Source: Isoetes taiwanensis (Eukaryota; Streptophyta; Lycopodiopsida; Isoetales; Isoetaceae). From it: 64,000 nucleotides of DNA. The stretch is from NCBI GenBank assembly GCA_021234155.1, contig JAJEKV010000008.1, forward strand, positions 12,752,448 to 12,816,447, written 5' to 3'. The position numbers and the translations under genes are program-made. The notes beneath the pieces were generated by a model. The model was given only the letters and a program-made list of their open reading frames with translations, was not told the origin of the DNA and searched no databases. Positions 25,101-36,387 of the stretch are shown piece by piece. How positions within the stretch are numbered: position 1 is the first letter of the stretch; every line of letters begins with the position of its first letter.

Positions 25101-26233
25101 AACCATATGTGCAATGCTATCGGTTGCCAATGCTATATCTTATCGTCATGAAGACAAGGTGTTCATGCCGATGCTAGAAGGATGAATTTTCATACAATTG
25201 TGGGGTGGGTGATCATATAGCATTGTTAAGATTTTTCGACTTGTAGAAGGAAGTTAGCTTTAAAAGAGACTAAGAGGCAAGGTGGAGTTGGTGGACATGC
25301 ACTATGATGGGTTTTATATTTCATGCTCTTTGAAAGTGTTAATGGACATGGATTATGTTGCAAATGTATTGTCTCACTCCTTATCCTTCTAAAGAATGTG
25401 ATAACAAAGATAACTTGTGCAATTGTATGTATCCTTTATAGAGAGTTATATTTGAGGCATCCTTTTAAACCTGTAGAAGCATAGAAATCATTGAACGGGT
25501 GGAAAAAGTTATTGACCATTGTATCAATGGTGCATTTAACATTTACCATTTTGGCAATGGTAATCTTCTTGCATAGGCCATCCCGACAAGGGCTTGGCTC
25601 TCCTCATGATGGCCGTCAAGAACATTTTCAATCACCATGTTAGAGGAGAGGACATTTTAAACACATGGCACGATCTATTTGGTTGATAATCTAAAATAAA
25701 TTAATTCGCGCTCGAGACGCAGTAAACAATGTTTTTTTGCGCCAACAGAAGGAAGGTCATGTTGTTGTTTTTTTTTTTTTTTTTTTTTTTTTTGTGTAGG
25801 GGACCCCGGGAGGGTTACGAAGAATTTCTTACAAGAAAAACTATATTCAGTTTAGTTCCTTCAACATTTCAAAACTTGTACATAGACAAGTGATCATGCT
25901 ATTTATTGGGTTGTGGTGACTAGATGGGTTACATAAGGATATAATAGGTTAAAGTTTGCAAGTTTTTATTTTGATTGTTACATTGTGTTGATCCACGGGG
26001 CCAATGAAGATGATGGGTTCCATTATGGATGTAGTAGGTTGAAGTTTACAAGTTTTTATTTTGATTGATATATTACGTTCAACTATAGGGTCCAAGGGGC
26101 TATTCAAAAACTCTGTATTGTTTTCTCCAAAGTTGTTGTGGATGTGAGGCATATCTATCGTTGATTTATTTTCTTTTCTTTCGGGTCTCTTGTTATAAAT
26201 GAACGTTGACAAAAATTGTTGAAATACTTATTT
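25101..26233. other. AT-rich spacer with a long T run
   Basis: No gene recognised. A T run at 25,768-25,793 followed by GTGTAGGGGACCCCGGG may be the poly(A) end of a minus-strand retroposon. I found no target duplication to confirm it. Confidence 0.35.
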
Positions 26234-27442
26234 TCACAACATCCATAAGTTCTATACCTTTTTCCATATGAAAAAGGTATAGCAATGTCTTATATTCTTA
26301 GCAATGCCCATATGCTTTTTCCAAGTATTATGGGTTAGGTTTGTGAGGTTAAATCCCAGCCGTGGATCTGGAGCATATCCTGGGTACGATGCCAGATCAG
26401 CGGCCATCATCTTTTTGGAGAAAAAATGGCTTGCCATTTCCTAAGGTCTCCATAAAAAATGGCTTGCCATTTAAGGAACTCATGGTGACTCAAGAGAACG
26501 TCCGCAGACCATGCATATCCCGGATACGCAGACCATGCAGACCGGCAGAGCAATCAGATGGAGTCTTCTCGAGAAACCTACGCTTTGGAAAAAGCTTCAC
26601 GCTTTGCCTCACCGCAAGAAGCTTTGCCTACTCTCCCGCCTCTTCTTACGGCCGCCGCCCCGCTCGCTTCCGCTTCCACAGACCGCCTTTCCTCGCTTTC
26701 GCGCTAAAAATAGATAGCGCCCATCCTCAAATCGCCCAATTAATCGGAAGCGGCTTCCTAACAAGCCCATTCGGGTAAATAGTGCTTCACAGAGCGTAAT
26801 CTAGGTTCCTAAGAAACCGGAACCAGAACAACCAGAACCCGAAAGCTCGCCGCTTTGTTGCCGGAATGCCAATGCGTTTTTCTATAGTTTCCTTTGCCTC
26901 CCTCTGCTGAATCATCGCTCTATAGCCTAACGAAAAACAAAGAAAGAAAACAAAATAAAAGAAAGAAGACAAAGAAAACGTAAATAAAGAAAGACGCCCA
27001 TGCAAATCAAGCCCTGTGGTAAAACCAAAACAAAGAAACAAGTTCAGGCAACCGAAAGCATCCTATGCTCTTGTTACCTAAAAAATATGAAACAAAGGAA
27101 CCAGGGGATCTTCACGCCCAAGCATGCCCTTCAACACAACAACATGAAGAGCCCCTGCTTGTTGCTACCGCCTCAGACTCTCCGCAAAATAAGGAGCATA
27201 AAATAGAAAGCAAAGATGTCCTTTTATCCAAGACAAAGATAAATATTTTTCTATTCCAAGATGGCAAAAATCATAAGAACACATCAAAATAGCAACATGA
27301 CCACTAAACGAATTAAGCAGCTCAAACATCGCAAAATATACACATACAATACGACAACAAAATCATAGTCCCAACCAGTTCGATTCCAAATACCAAACAA
27401 AATCGCAAGTTTATCACAACATCCATAAGTTCTATACCTTTT
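26234..27442. repeat. segment bounded by 29-bp direct repeats
   Basis: A 29-bp identical direct repeat beginning TCACAACATCCATAAGTTCT lies at 26,234-26,262 and 27,414-27,442. The enclosed 1.15 kb includes a GC-richer block (about 26,480-26,880) unlike its neighbours. No protein is recognised, and the 138-codon plus-strand frame at 26,362 shows no known motif. Possible explanations are a long target duplication, a repair-mediated insertion or organelle-derived DNA. Confidence 0.6.
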
Positions 27443-28835
27443 AATGGCAAGTTTATCTGTGAATGTTGATTTTAAAGAGGTAATTTGTTCCAATGTTTTT
27501 ATCGACAACTTTAGAATAGGCCCATATTCATTTTTTTCCAACAAAAGTTCCTCACGTGTTGTAGCAAGTGGGGTCATGGCAAATACATGAAAGACAGCCC
27601 ATGGCCGAGGGAGATTCTAGGATTTCTATTGCTTTCGCCAAAGTCTTTGCTCCATAAAACCATGCAAATCGTAGATGACATTCATATTAATCTATATATG
27701 ATGGTCGCTGCCACTTCATCACTTACAATTATCATCCGTCTAAGCCAGAATAGTTGCAAATATCACTTAGTCACAATTGTTCAAGCCATCTTTGCGTGCA
27801 TCCGTTTGATTATGTTAACGGGCTTCAATCCAAAAATGAAATACATATATGAACTTCAGAATTTAAGGAGCCAATAACCTATATAAAGTACATTGACAAT
27901 TGAGAACAACGTCCAATTAAGTAAATGCTAATACCAAATCATGATACCCGGTTTCAAAGTGTATGGCTTGCAATTTCATCATACATGCATACAAGCCCTT
28001 GAAAGACAGCCACAACAATCAAAAGATAAGGAAAGCCTTCAACAATTAAAGGTCAAGCCAAAATGACATTTCCAATTTCAAATGCCATTGCCAAAGCAGG
28101 TCCACAAGTGATTCCCAATGCAAATGCACTAACAAATGCAAAGAAAAGCTTGCAACCGTGATCATAGAGGTACACTCACCCGATTGACAGCTCCGCGCAA
28201 AATCAACCCTGTTGAAATAACATCACCCGAGAACTTAAAGAACACGTAAAACAAAACCCATTATGTGCTTAATCATGTAGAGAAAGATGGTACACTATTA
28301 TAGTCTTCCATATGGTGCAAGCAATGGATGCATGCCTTTATTTTAGCACCGCTATATACCCTTAAGTGCATCTTTAGAAACACTCGCCTCTCTTTGGTGA
28401 GTTCTCTTTGCTGAGCTATATATTGATTTTGTTAAAACAAGCAAGAAAATCTTGGTAACTAACCGTAATAAAAAATCCTTAAGCTCAAACATCGCAAGGT
28501 CCAACCCATAGGAAAGAGGTAGTAAAAAAAAAACAGACCGAGTCTCGCATGAATGAAGGTGATCACCGCTACCATGCAACCCAAGGTTTTGCTAAACATC
28601 GTACCTATAAAAAAGGCTATGTGATTAGGAGTTCATTTTACACTTCCATCTTAATCTTCCCCATCATTTATGCATGTTAAAATACAATAAGCCAAAGATC
28701 ATAAACAAAGCTAAATCATTTATGTTTTAACAGATATTCAAAATAAGACAAAGAGGTGGATGCAAGAAATGTATGCCTCCTTTGTTTGTGTAAGGTCCGA
28801 GAAACAATATATACCGCATGGTCATGTCAATATTC
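27443..28835. other. AT-rich region, no gene recognised
   Basis: No supported gene, RNA or repeat seen. Short frames lack motifs. Confidence 0.4.
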
Positions 28836-29276
28836 ATAATCAACACATAACTATTATTGACATTAATAAATATAACCATTGAATCCAACACATTTAAATT
28901 AAAATCCCCCTTAAACCCCTTTGGTTTGGGTGCATATTCACACGGGGTGACTCCGGCATCGAGAGTTCGTCGGATTGGCATATTCGCTTTATTCCTTAAT
29001 CTACACCGCACGTAAAGTTCCTCATTTGTGGGTATGCAAGTACAAGATTTGCTATACCGTATAATAAGATTCGCAAACTACTATAAGATTTCAACCTAAT
29101 ACTATATGGTGTTGATTTCAGACGCGGCAAAATACAATTATGAGGGCTCACGCCCTACGCCACCCCCGTGAATATGCACCCAAACCAAAGGGGGTTTAAG
29201 GGGGATTTTAATTTAAATGTGTTGGATTCAATGGTTATATTTATTAATGTCAATGGTAGTTATGTGTTGGTTATTA
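28836..29276. mobile_element. foldback element with long inverted arms, copy 1
   Basis: The left arm (28,836-28,945) and the reverse complement of the right arm (29,165-29,276) match closely over about 110 bp, sharing AACACATAACTA, CCATTGAATCCAACAC and CCCCCTTAAACCCC. The central part of about 220 bp also matches copy 2 at 46,262-46,857. It has no coding capacity, so it is a MITE-like or foldback transposon. Confidence 0.85.
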
Positions 29277-29609
29277 TACTAAAAAAAATTTTTGTCCCTT
29301 CGGGCCATAAAAAAAAAAATGACGTGAGAATATAAAAAGACATTTAAAACATAAAGATAGTGTAGAGTTGCATCTTGAACCTTGGAATCGAAATATGCAC
29401 TAAGGATTTAATATTTGAAGTGTACTAGATATTTAGAAGCTCACCTTTTAGAAACTTCTTCAAATACATTAGCTTGAACATTAAAAGGCTCAACCGAGAA
29501 GATTAACTAATCTAGTAGGATAACCAGCTGAAACAAAGGGTATAGCAAATTCACCAAATGTGTATACTCAGAGGGATGCTTCTAAGAGAATTTATATTTC
29601 AAGGCTTTT
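29277..29609. other. spacer between foldback element and katanin exons
   Basis: AT-rich; probably an intron or the 3' flank of the katanin p80 sequence. No feature recognised. Confidence 0.35.
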
Positions 29610-31140
29610 ACAATGAATTTGACCCAAACATCGACACAATTTTGTTGTAAGAACAACCAAGAAGCTTTTCTTCATGAACGCTGAAGTCGGCAATTTTGGA
29701 CCATTTTACATCAACCACATCGTGGTATCTTAATGGCTCCCAAGATAGTACCCGCGACAAGGGAAAGGACACGAATCGAGACAGATAAAAGCCTCCGCAG
29801 AGAGTGAGCTTGTGTGTTTAATTATGAGGAAGGAAAATACCGCCACCCAAAAGATGTGGTCACATGACAATTGCAGCTATGATTATTAAATACATGATTC
29901 ATGGAATTGCATACGTGAACTCTAAACTTTTTCGAGCCAAATTTACAATAGCAATGAATATCGAGTAGGAAATAACCTTGAGATTTTCATGTGTCGCACA
30001 GAGCAAACTTCGCCATCGTGATCAAACAACATTGCACGAAGCTGTGAACCTAAGCAAAGAAAAACTTACCGCCGTGACAGGTATCTCATGTTACACCGGC
30101 CTTCAACCAACTCTAGAAATGATATTACTTACCCCGGGTCCGTGACGACCCAATAAGCTCAAAAGTTTCGAGGTCATAAAATTTGACAGCTTTTGTCAAC
30201 GTAACCCGAAAGGATAAAAGGAAAATATTGCTTGTAAGATCTCAAGTTATGAGTGCAATGCATAAGGTAATAATACCGATGCAAGAAGAAATTCTCGAGG
30301 ATGAAAATCCAGTGCATTGAACTTCGCCATCGTGGTATTTAAAATCATGCATAAGCTTTCCGCCGTTAAGTCCCGTAGAGTCAGACGTTTAATATGGACA
30401 CCCTATTAGACATGAACAGCCTAAATACAATTATGTGGGTGTCATACTTTGACAAGATATCCTGGCTTTCCAGAGACAACCCAACACCATCCGGACTGAA
30501 CTTTATGCATTTGATGCCACGGGTGTGTCCCCTTGTAAGTGTGGATGCAACCCTTTCTCCTGATGTCCTGTGATTTTGAGATTTGTATCGAGGGATCCAG
30601 ATGCAAAAATTCACCAAACGGGTGAAAGTCCACCGAGATGCAATTTGAACGATGGCCCGTGGAGCGTATGGACAACCGCGAAAGCCAAGTTTATAGCATT
30701 TAGGCATTTTGGATGACCAATAAAGCTATTTCTCGAAAAGTAAAGAGGAAAGAGTTTGTCCAAGCTATTACTTTTAGCCTCCTCTAAATCCCAAAGCTTT
30801 ATTGTCCCACCGGGCACCACACTACCAAAGCCTCAAAGAAGATCAAACGCTACAGATTCTACGCGCTTTGAATGCCCCGATAGATTCTCGAGATGATCCC
30901 CAAAGGGAAGCTTTAATTCATTTAATTTATTCCAACAAGCACTAGTGAGCTATTGGATCAAAGCAAATGTTTTGGGGAAGACTTACAAGAATCGCATTGG
31001 GTTTTCCAATTGCCCACATGTTTATTTTATGATCTTCGCCCCAAAGAACGAAAGTACCGGAGGACTTTCTCGCCAATCTTGAGGCAGCTTGACATCTGAA
31101 GTATGTGCTACAAACTCCTCTCGCGAGATCCAAGTCAAGG
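29610..31140 (-). pseudogene. katanin p80 (KTN80) WD40-domain exons, broken
   Basis: Katanin p80 is the WD40 regulatory subunit that targets the microtubule-severing p60 ATPase. Minus-strand exons in order: VAHTSDVK...KSSGTFV...GEDHKINMWAIGKPNAIL (about 30,985-31,117, then a GTAAGT donor); TIKLWDLEEAK (about 30,770-30,890); GHRSNCISVDFHPFGEF and DIRRKGCIHTYKG (about 30,450-30,690); KLMHDFKYHDGEVQC (about 30,290-30,362); VKFYDLETFELIGSS (about 30,140-30,200); RAMLFDHDG (about 29,990-30,030); SWEPLRYHDVVDVKWSKI...HEEKLLGCSY (about 29,635-29,735). This covers roughly the first six WD repeats. The C-terminal p60-binding domain is not seen in the window. Small indels break most exons, so this is either a partial gene copy or a real gene with sequence errors. 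Confidence 0.85.
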
Positions 31141-34100
31141 GGCTACATACATTTCCTTACTTAACAAATAAAAACGCTGGCCTCATCAAGCAAAAGATGT
31201 TACAAGATTTCATTCAAAGGATACTGAGTTTGTAGGCCCGCTTCATGCTGGTCGCCAAATGCAAATAACTAGAGAAATCGATTCCCACTCTTAAAAACTT
31301 TCCAATCACGGACATGAATCGATTTCATGTTGTAGAAGTCGCTTGTGGGAAATATATTCGAATCAGCCAAGGAAGCCCCATCTTGCAAGCGGAAAATCAA
31401 GCAAAGATCAAGGAACCAATGGCCAAGCCACAAGTTGCAAAACCACGGATCAAAGGGGAAATGTCCGAAATCAACATATTGAAGGCTCCGCGAGCTCAGA
31501 TCCGATGATTCCGCGGCGTATAAAAGAGCTTGGAGCCGGAGTATAAGGCGGATCAAGACGAAGAAAAGGAAGGATCCGCCTGCTCATGGATTGGCAAGCA
31601 TCCGCTTCAAGCACTCGTAGTTTCTCACTGAACCGTTAAGCGCTGCCCAAATCCAATGCCGCTTGAACTGACCCACATAACCACGCCCTTACAAAGAAAA
31701 ACCCTAAAATGAGCTGCTCGAGCTTTGCATGTCGAAAGCAAAAAATAAAATATAATACTAAAAATAAAACTTAACCTGAAAAATACTACATATATGGGTC
31801 TACACCATTGAAAAGAGGCATTAAAATTAATTCAAGCCGCATGCAAATACAATGGGCACTCTAGATGTACTAATTAGTAGGCCTTGTGTAATACGCCCAT
31901 CAAATCATATAAAACCATTGGAAAACCGCATAAAAATACAAAAAACCCCTGTTATTATGCTACATATTCACATCCTCCGTAATAAAGAGGCTTAAAAAAA
32001 TGCTAGTCTCAATTCAATCGCATAACAGGAAAAATTTTATGGACCTATAATTTTGTATAAGTATAATGAATTGGCCATTCCTTGTAAAATATGCCCCCAA
32101 CAAAGGTAGCCCGAATCGCCATTTTTCCTATTTTTTTCTAATGTGGATGCAACCCAATTGGCGATTTTTGAACCAAATATCTAATAATGTGTAGCTCAAA
32201 TGGCAAATTTTAGCTAGATTCTTATTAAATATAGAGCTAGTTGCCCAAACATAAAGAAGCCACTATCCTATATAAATGTGTTTAAGTTACATGATGTATG
32301 AATTTGAATTCATACCCCATGTATTTCAATAATGCACAGATTGCTGGTAGGGAGAATTGAAAATCGGATGCCAGAGTCTTCGTAAAGAGGATTGAAAAGT
32401 ACTTCGACATTTGAGGGATTATTCTTAGTTGGTAGATATATTTAGGAATAAAAATTTCTAATAATGTTCGCTCCCCATAAGTAACGAATTTATGAGGAGG
32501 CCTCTTAATGAATTAAGATTTGGTGAACTTAAGGCATTATAAGATTTGGCCAAGTGGCCTAAATGGCCATTCCATAAGCATATCTAGTTTTCACTTGGGA
32601 CTGAATTGGCCCCAAAGTCGATACCATTCCAATTAGCAAACATCTAATTGGCCATTCTAATGTCGTAATGGGTAATGAAGTGCCAATGAAAATGGCGAAT
32701 CAGGTAGTCGTAGGTAAGGCATCCTACTCCGCCGGGCCGCCGCATTTTGCCCGAACCTCGTAATTTTAGGCTAAAATGGACCACGGGGCCACTAAAATTT
32801 TCTGCATAAGAAGGAAAAAGGCAAGCAACCAGGCACCACTCCCAAGTATTTCTCGAACAAGATAGTTCTACCGCGAAAAAGAATGTCATAAAACAAGGCT
32901 ACCTATAGAACAGCTAATATGTACCGCAAATTTCAACCCTAAAATAGTTCTTTTCATATGTATCGCCACCATATCTTAGAGCAATGTTTTAAAGCATCAC
33001 AAAGAATACTAAATTTGAGGTTTAACTGTTCTCATCAGGGTGAAAAATGGAACTGATGCCGGTTCGCTAACTGCTGGTAAACCAACAATGTCAAGTCGAT
33101 GGTTCCTTGCCACCCCAAAATGATTTTAGTAAGGATGTTAACATCCAAAGACCCTCCACGGGCATAACTGCATGTCTTGCACAACTACACATTCCATTGC
33201 AGATTTTTTTTTCCAATGTAAGCAAGCTTAGTCACACATATAGAAAGAAGCAAGATCACTTGCATGGACTTGACTCGCCGATAGTCATGTTGTCGCCTAA
33301 ATCTTTTAAATAAACCCTAACTTTCTCTTGTTACAAGCATCCACCTCATTGCATTTTCCCCATTAGGGAATGCACGGTTGCTCAAATCAAGATCTTTCCC
33401 TAAAAATGACAAGAAAAATCGAAGCTCGATGCTCAATGTTCCTAGGCATCCGCCGTAATAAAGTTCAACATTTTTTTTTTTTTTACTGCTCCTTATGGTG
33501 CTCTAAAATGTACTATGGCATAATGAACACATGTATTGGTTTATAGCAAAGCTTAGCATGGTAAATCTCCAAGTATTTTATGTACAAAAGAAATAAGACT
33601 CTGAAAGCACCTTCATTTAGAATGGCGCACCTTAATTTTAGACTAAAATACCGAGTTGGTTGTTAATCAAACGACCAACAGCTATTATTTTCTTTAAATG
33701 CATTGGTGCTTCATGGAAACCGTGACTTTGTCGCAAAAGAGAAGTTTTGGGAAGAGAAACCAGCAGCTCAAGATCTTATTGGAAAACCTTGTTCAATTAG
33801 TGGCAAAGCCACAAATGCAAACGATATTTTGCAAATAGTACAACCTCAAGTTGATAGGGGAGGTTAGAAATGTTCGATTGTAAGAGCCAAAAAACATCTC
33901 CGCCTACATGTTTATGCAATGTTTTGGGAAGATAAATATAACCGGAAAAAAAGATGGATTAGCAAAGAAAGTAAAAGAGTTTATGCATATAGCACAACCT
34001 TAAGAAAGGAAAGTTAGAAATTCTCAACTTCGTGGGGGCAAGAGCAAAAACATCTCTCTCCATCTAGAACTTTTTCTATCTCAAATCCTCTCAAATCGGC

Positions 34101-35237
34101 AGAATCGATCTCCGGGGCCTCCGCCAATTAGAGTAATGAAGTGGAAATTATGCTATCTCTTGAGAAACTCTAAAATGATGATTTCACATGCATACCGCCT
34201 TTGCATGTTTCTGTATAATAGCTACAAACACGTAGATGGTATGATGATCTCACATGGGACAATACGTAGAAGAGATCGTTGGTCCAAATTTGGGCAAGTA
34301 TCAACTGTCACATGCATCAACTTGGCGTGCAATGATGCCAGAGAACCAAATAACCTCACCAGCTTAAATCACATGCACATTAAATTCTGATAACGATATG
34401 CAAAGGCAAAACAATATAATCAGACCCGAGACACACATAGAACACATGGTTCGCTTATGTTGACATCGTGAGGAGAACTAAATGTGGATCTTTTGCTCCA
34501 ATAAAATGTCATGAATCCCTCGCTTACTTCAACTAAATTTAACTCAAGGAATGATAATACGATTTGACAACAACGCAGCTAGCCCCATTGCTTCTTCATC
34601 AATGAGGGCTCCGTGATACCTAGACCGTGCCATACAAAGGCTTCAAATCCTTCCCTTTCTTTATTATTTTGCCAATGTAGGGCCTTGAGGCTTAAATAGT
34701 AAGCTAAGATTATGCATGCAGCATGTAAAATAAACTGATTAAAACCAAACAATTACCGAGCTGAAGTTGGGTCTCTATGGTTACAAATTTATTGTGAAGC
34801 ACCTGTGTTGTCGCTCGGATGATCCGGTAGCTAACTGTGGTCTTCAAGGTAACGGCTAAGGGAAAACAAAACCCAATTGTGGGAGCAAAGAATATGGCTA
34901 AGAGAGAATTTCCTTCTCCCGCAGTATAATTACTTGCTTTTTCTAATTTCCTCGGCCCTACGATCCTAAAATTGCGTAATCTGGATACCAAAAAATAATT
35001 ACAGCTGATGTGGCACGATATGTGGCATAAAGGGTGGGGGTTAGGCAACCCCGCTAACCAAAAAAAAAAAAACTTCCCGCCTGTCTGAAGACCACTAAGC
35101 ATGGAGTCGCATGCAAGTATTAGACCCGCCTCCACGCATGCGCCATCTCCAACCAAGTAGAGAAGAACCTTGGCAAAAAAAGAACCAGCCTATCTAACAC
35201 TCCAAATAATTTTGGTAAAAAAAATTGGCAACAAACC
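31141..35237. other. AT-rich region, no gene recognised
   Basis: The first 0.6 kb could hold the first exon and 5' flank of the katanin p80 sequence, but I could not identify the start codon. The rest is AT-rich with only short unsupported frames and a T run near 33,470. Confidence 0.4.
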
Positions 35238-35842
35238 GCATAAAACTGCTTTTTTTTTTTTTTTGAAGAACGTGATGACTTATATTAAATAAAAAGGATT
35301 ACACAAAGAAGACTCCGATGAGATGGAGATAAGTCCCCCAAATCTCATCCTTATCATCATCGATAACTTGACACCAAATATTGATCATACAACCCGCCTT
35401 TAACTCTCAAGCTTGGTCGAGTCCGGTGAGACATTCTTAAAGACCGATGACACCGATTCTTCCAAACAACCCAAAGAAGTTAGCGCTCGCGGTGATATGG
35501 AACGCTACTTTCTTTAACCTTGGCCACCGGCCGAGGAAGTAAAACCAAGAAGGATTTGTTGACTATGGAGGTGGGGATCAAAGCTTAGCCCGAACCCATG
35601 CCCATGTGGTATGTATGTTGTCGCATTGTGGTAAAACAATGCTCAATAGTCTCAAAGCACACCTTGCATACGGAAAAAGAGGACTTACCCGTGGCTTAAA
35701 TGAATGTACCTTTCACATTAACCCGAGGACCGATGAGCAATTTGCCGTGAGAAGCTAATCGGAGTATTTAGGGAATGATATTCTTATCCCAGATACACCT
35801 CCACATGCGCTGAAGTTGATCTTCTTGAACTGCATAAAACTG
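35238..35842 (-). mobile_element. 5'-truncated LINE with poly(A) and 11-bp target duplication
   Basis: GCATAAAACTG occurs at 35,238-35,248 and 35,832-35,842. Between them a T run (35,250-35,264) marks the poly(A) end of a minus-strand insert. Its translation contains a zinc-binding reverse-transcriptase C-terminus (GKLLIGPRVNVKGTF; SVCKVCFETIEHCF at about 35,640-35,680), followed by a 3' UTR with AATATAAG. It is a dead, short LINE copy. Confidence 0.85.
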
Positions 35843-36387
35843 TTGCGCAACCTAGGATGCACTTTGGCACAACTTAGGGCATGTTGCTGGAATGCTGGGA
35901 AATAATGGTAAAAGTAATAATAGAGGCAGGCTAGCACGGTTGTAATTTAGTGTGTTTGGCTCCATGCTTGTACATACGCTTGTAGGATCGGAAAGAAGAG
36001 AACAGAATAATTTGCCTTTGATGATGAGTTCAGAATTTTCATGGTATATACACATAATACATCGTAGCAGGACACTTTCTAGAATTACTTTCCCATGATC
36101 TCGGAAAGACGCTTATATTGTTGGCCAGCCCAGTGGCATTTGCTATCGAAGCAATCTTCTATTCACAACGTAAGCTGACAGCCCTAAAAAGATTATTCTT
36201 CAAGCACGCGATGTAATCTGCACCCCAACCTGGTCTACTTACAGTATCTGTGTTCTGAGACCCAGTTTATGCCCAAAAATTGGCCAATGTTGTTGATTGG
36301 CCAGTCTGCAACAGCTTAGGCCAAGTTACTGGCTTGAAGAACAAATAACGTTTGCCAACTCGAGTGCCTCTAGCACGACTTTTTAGA

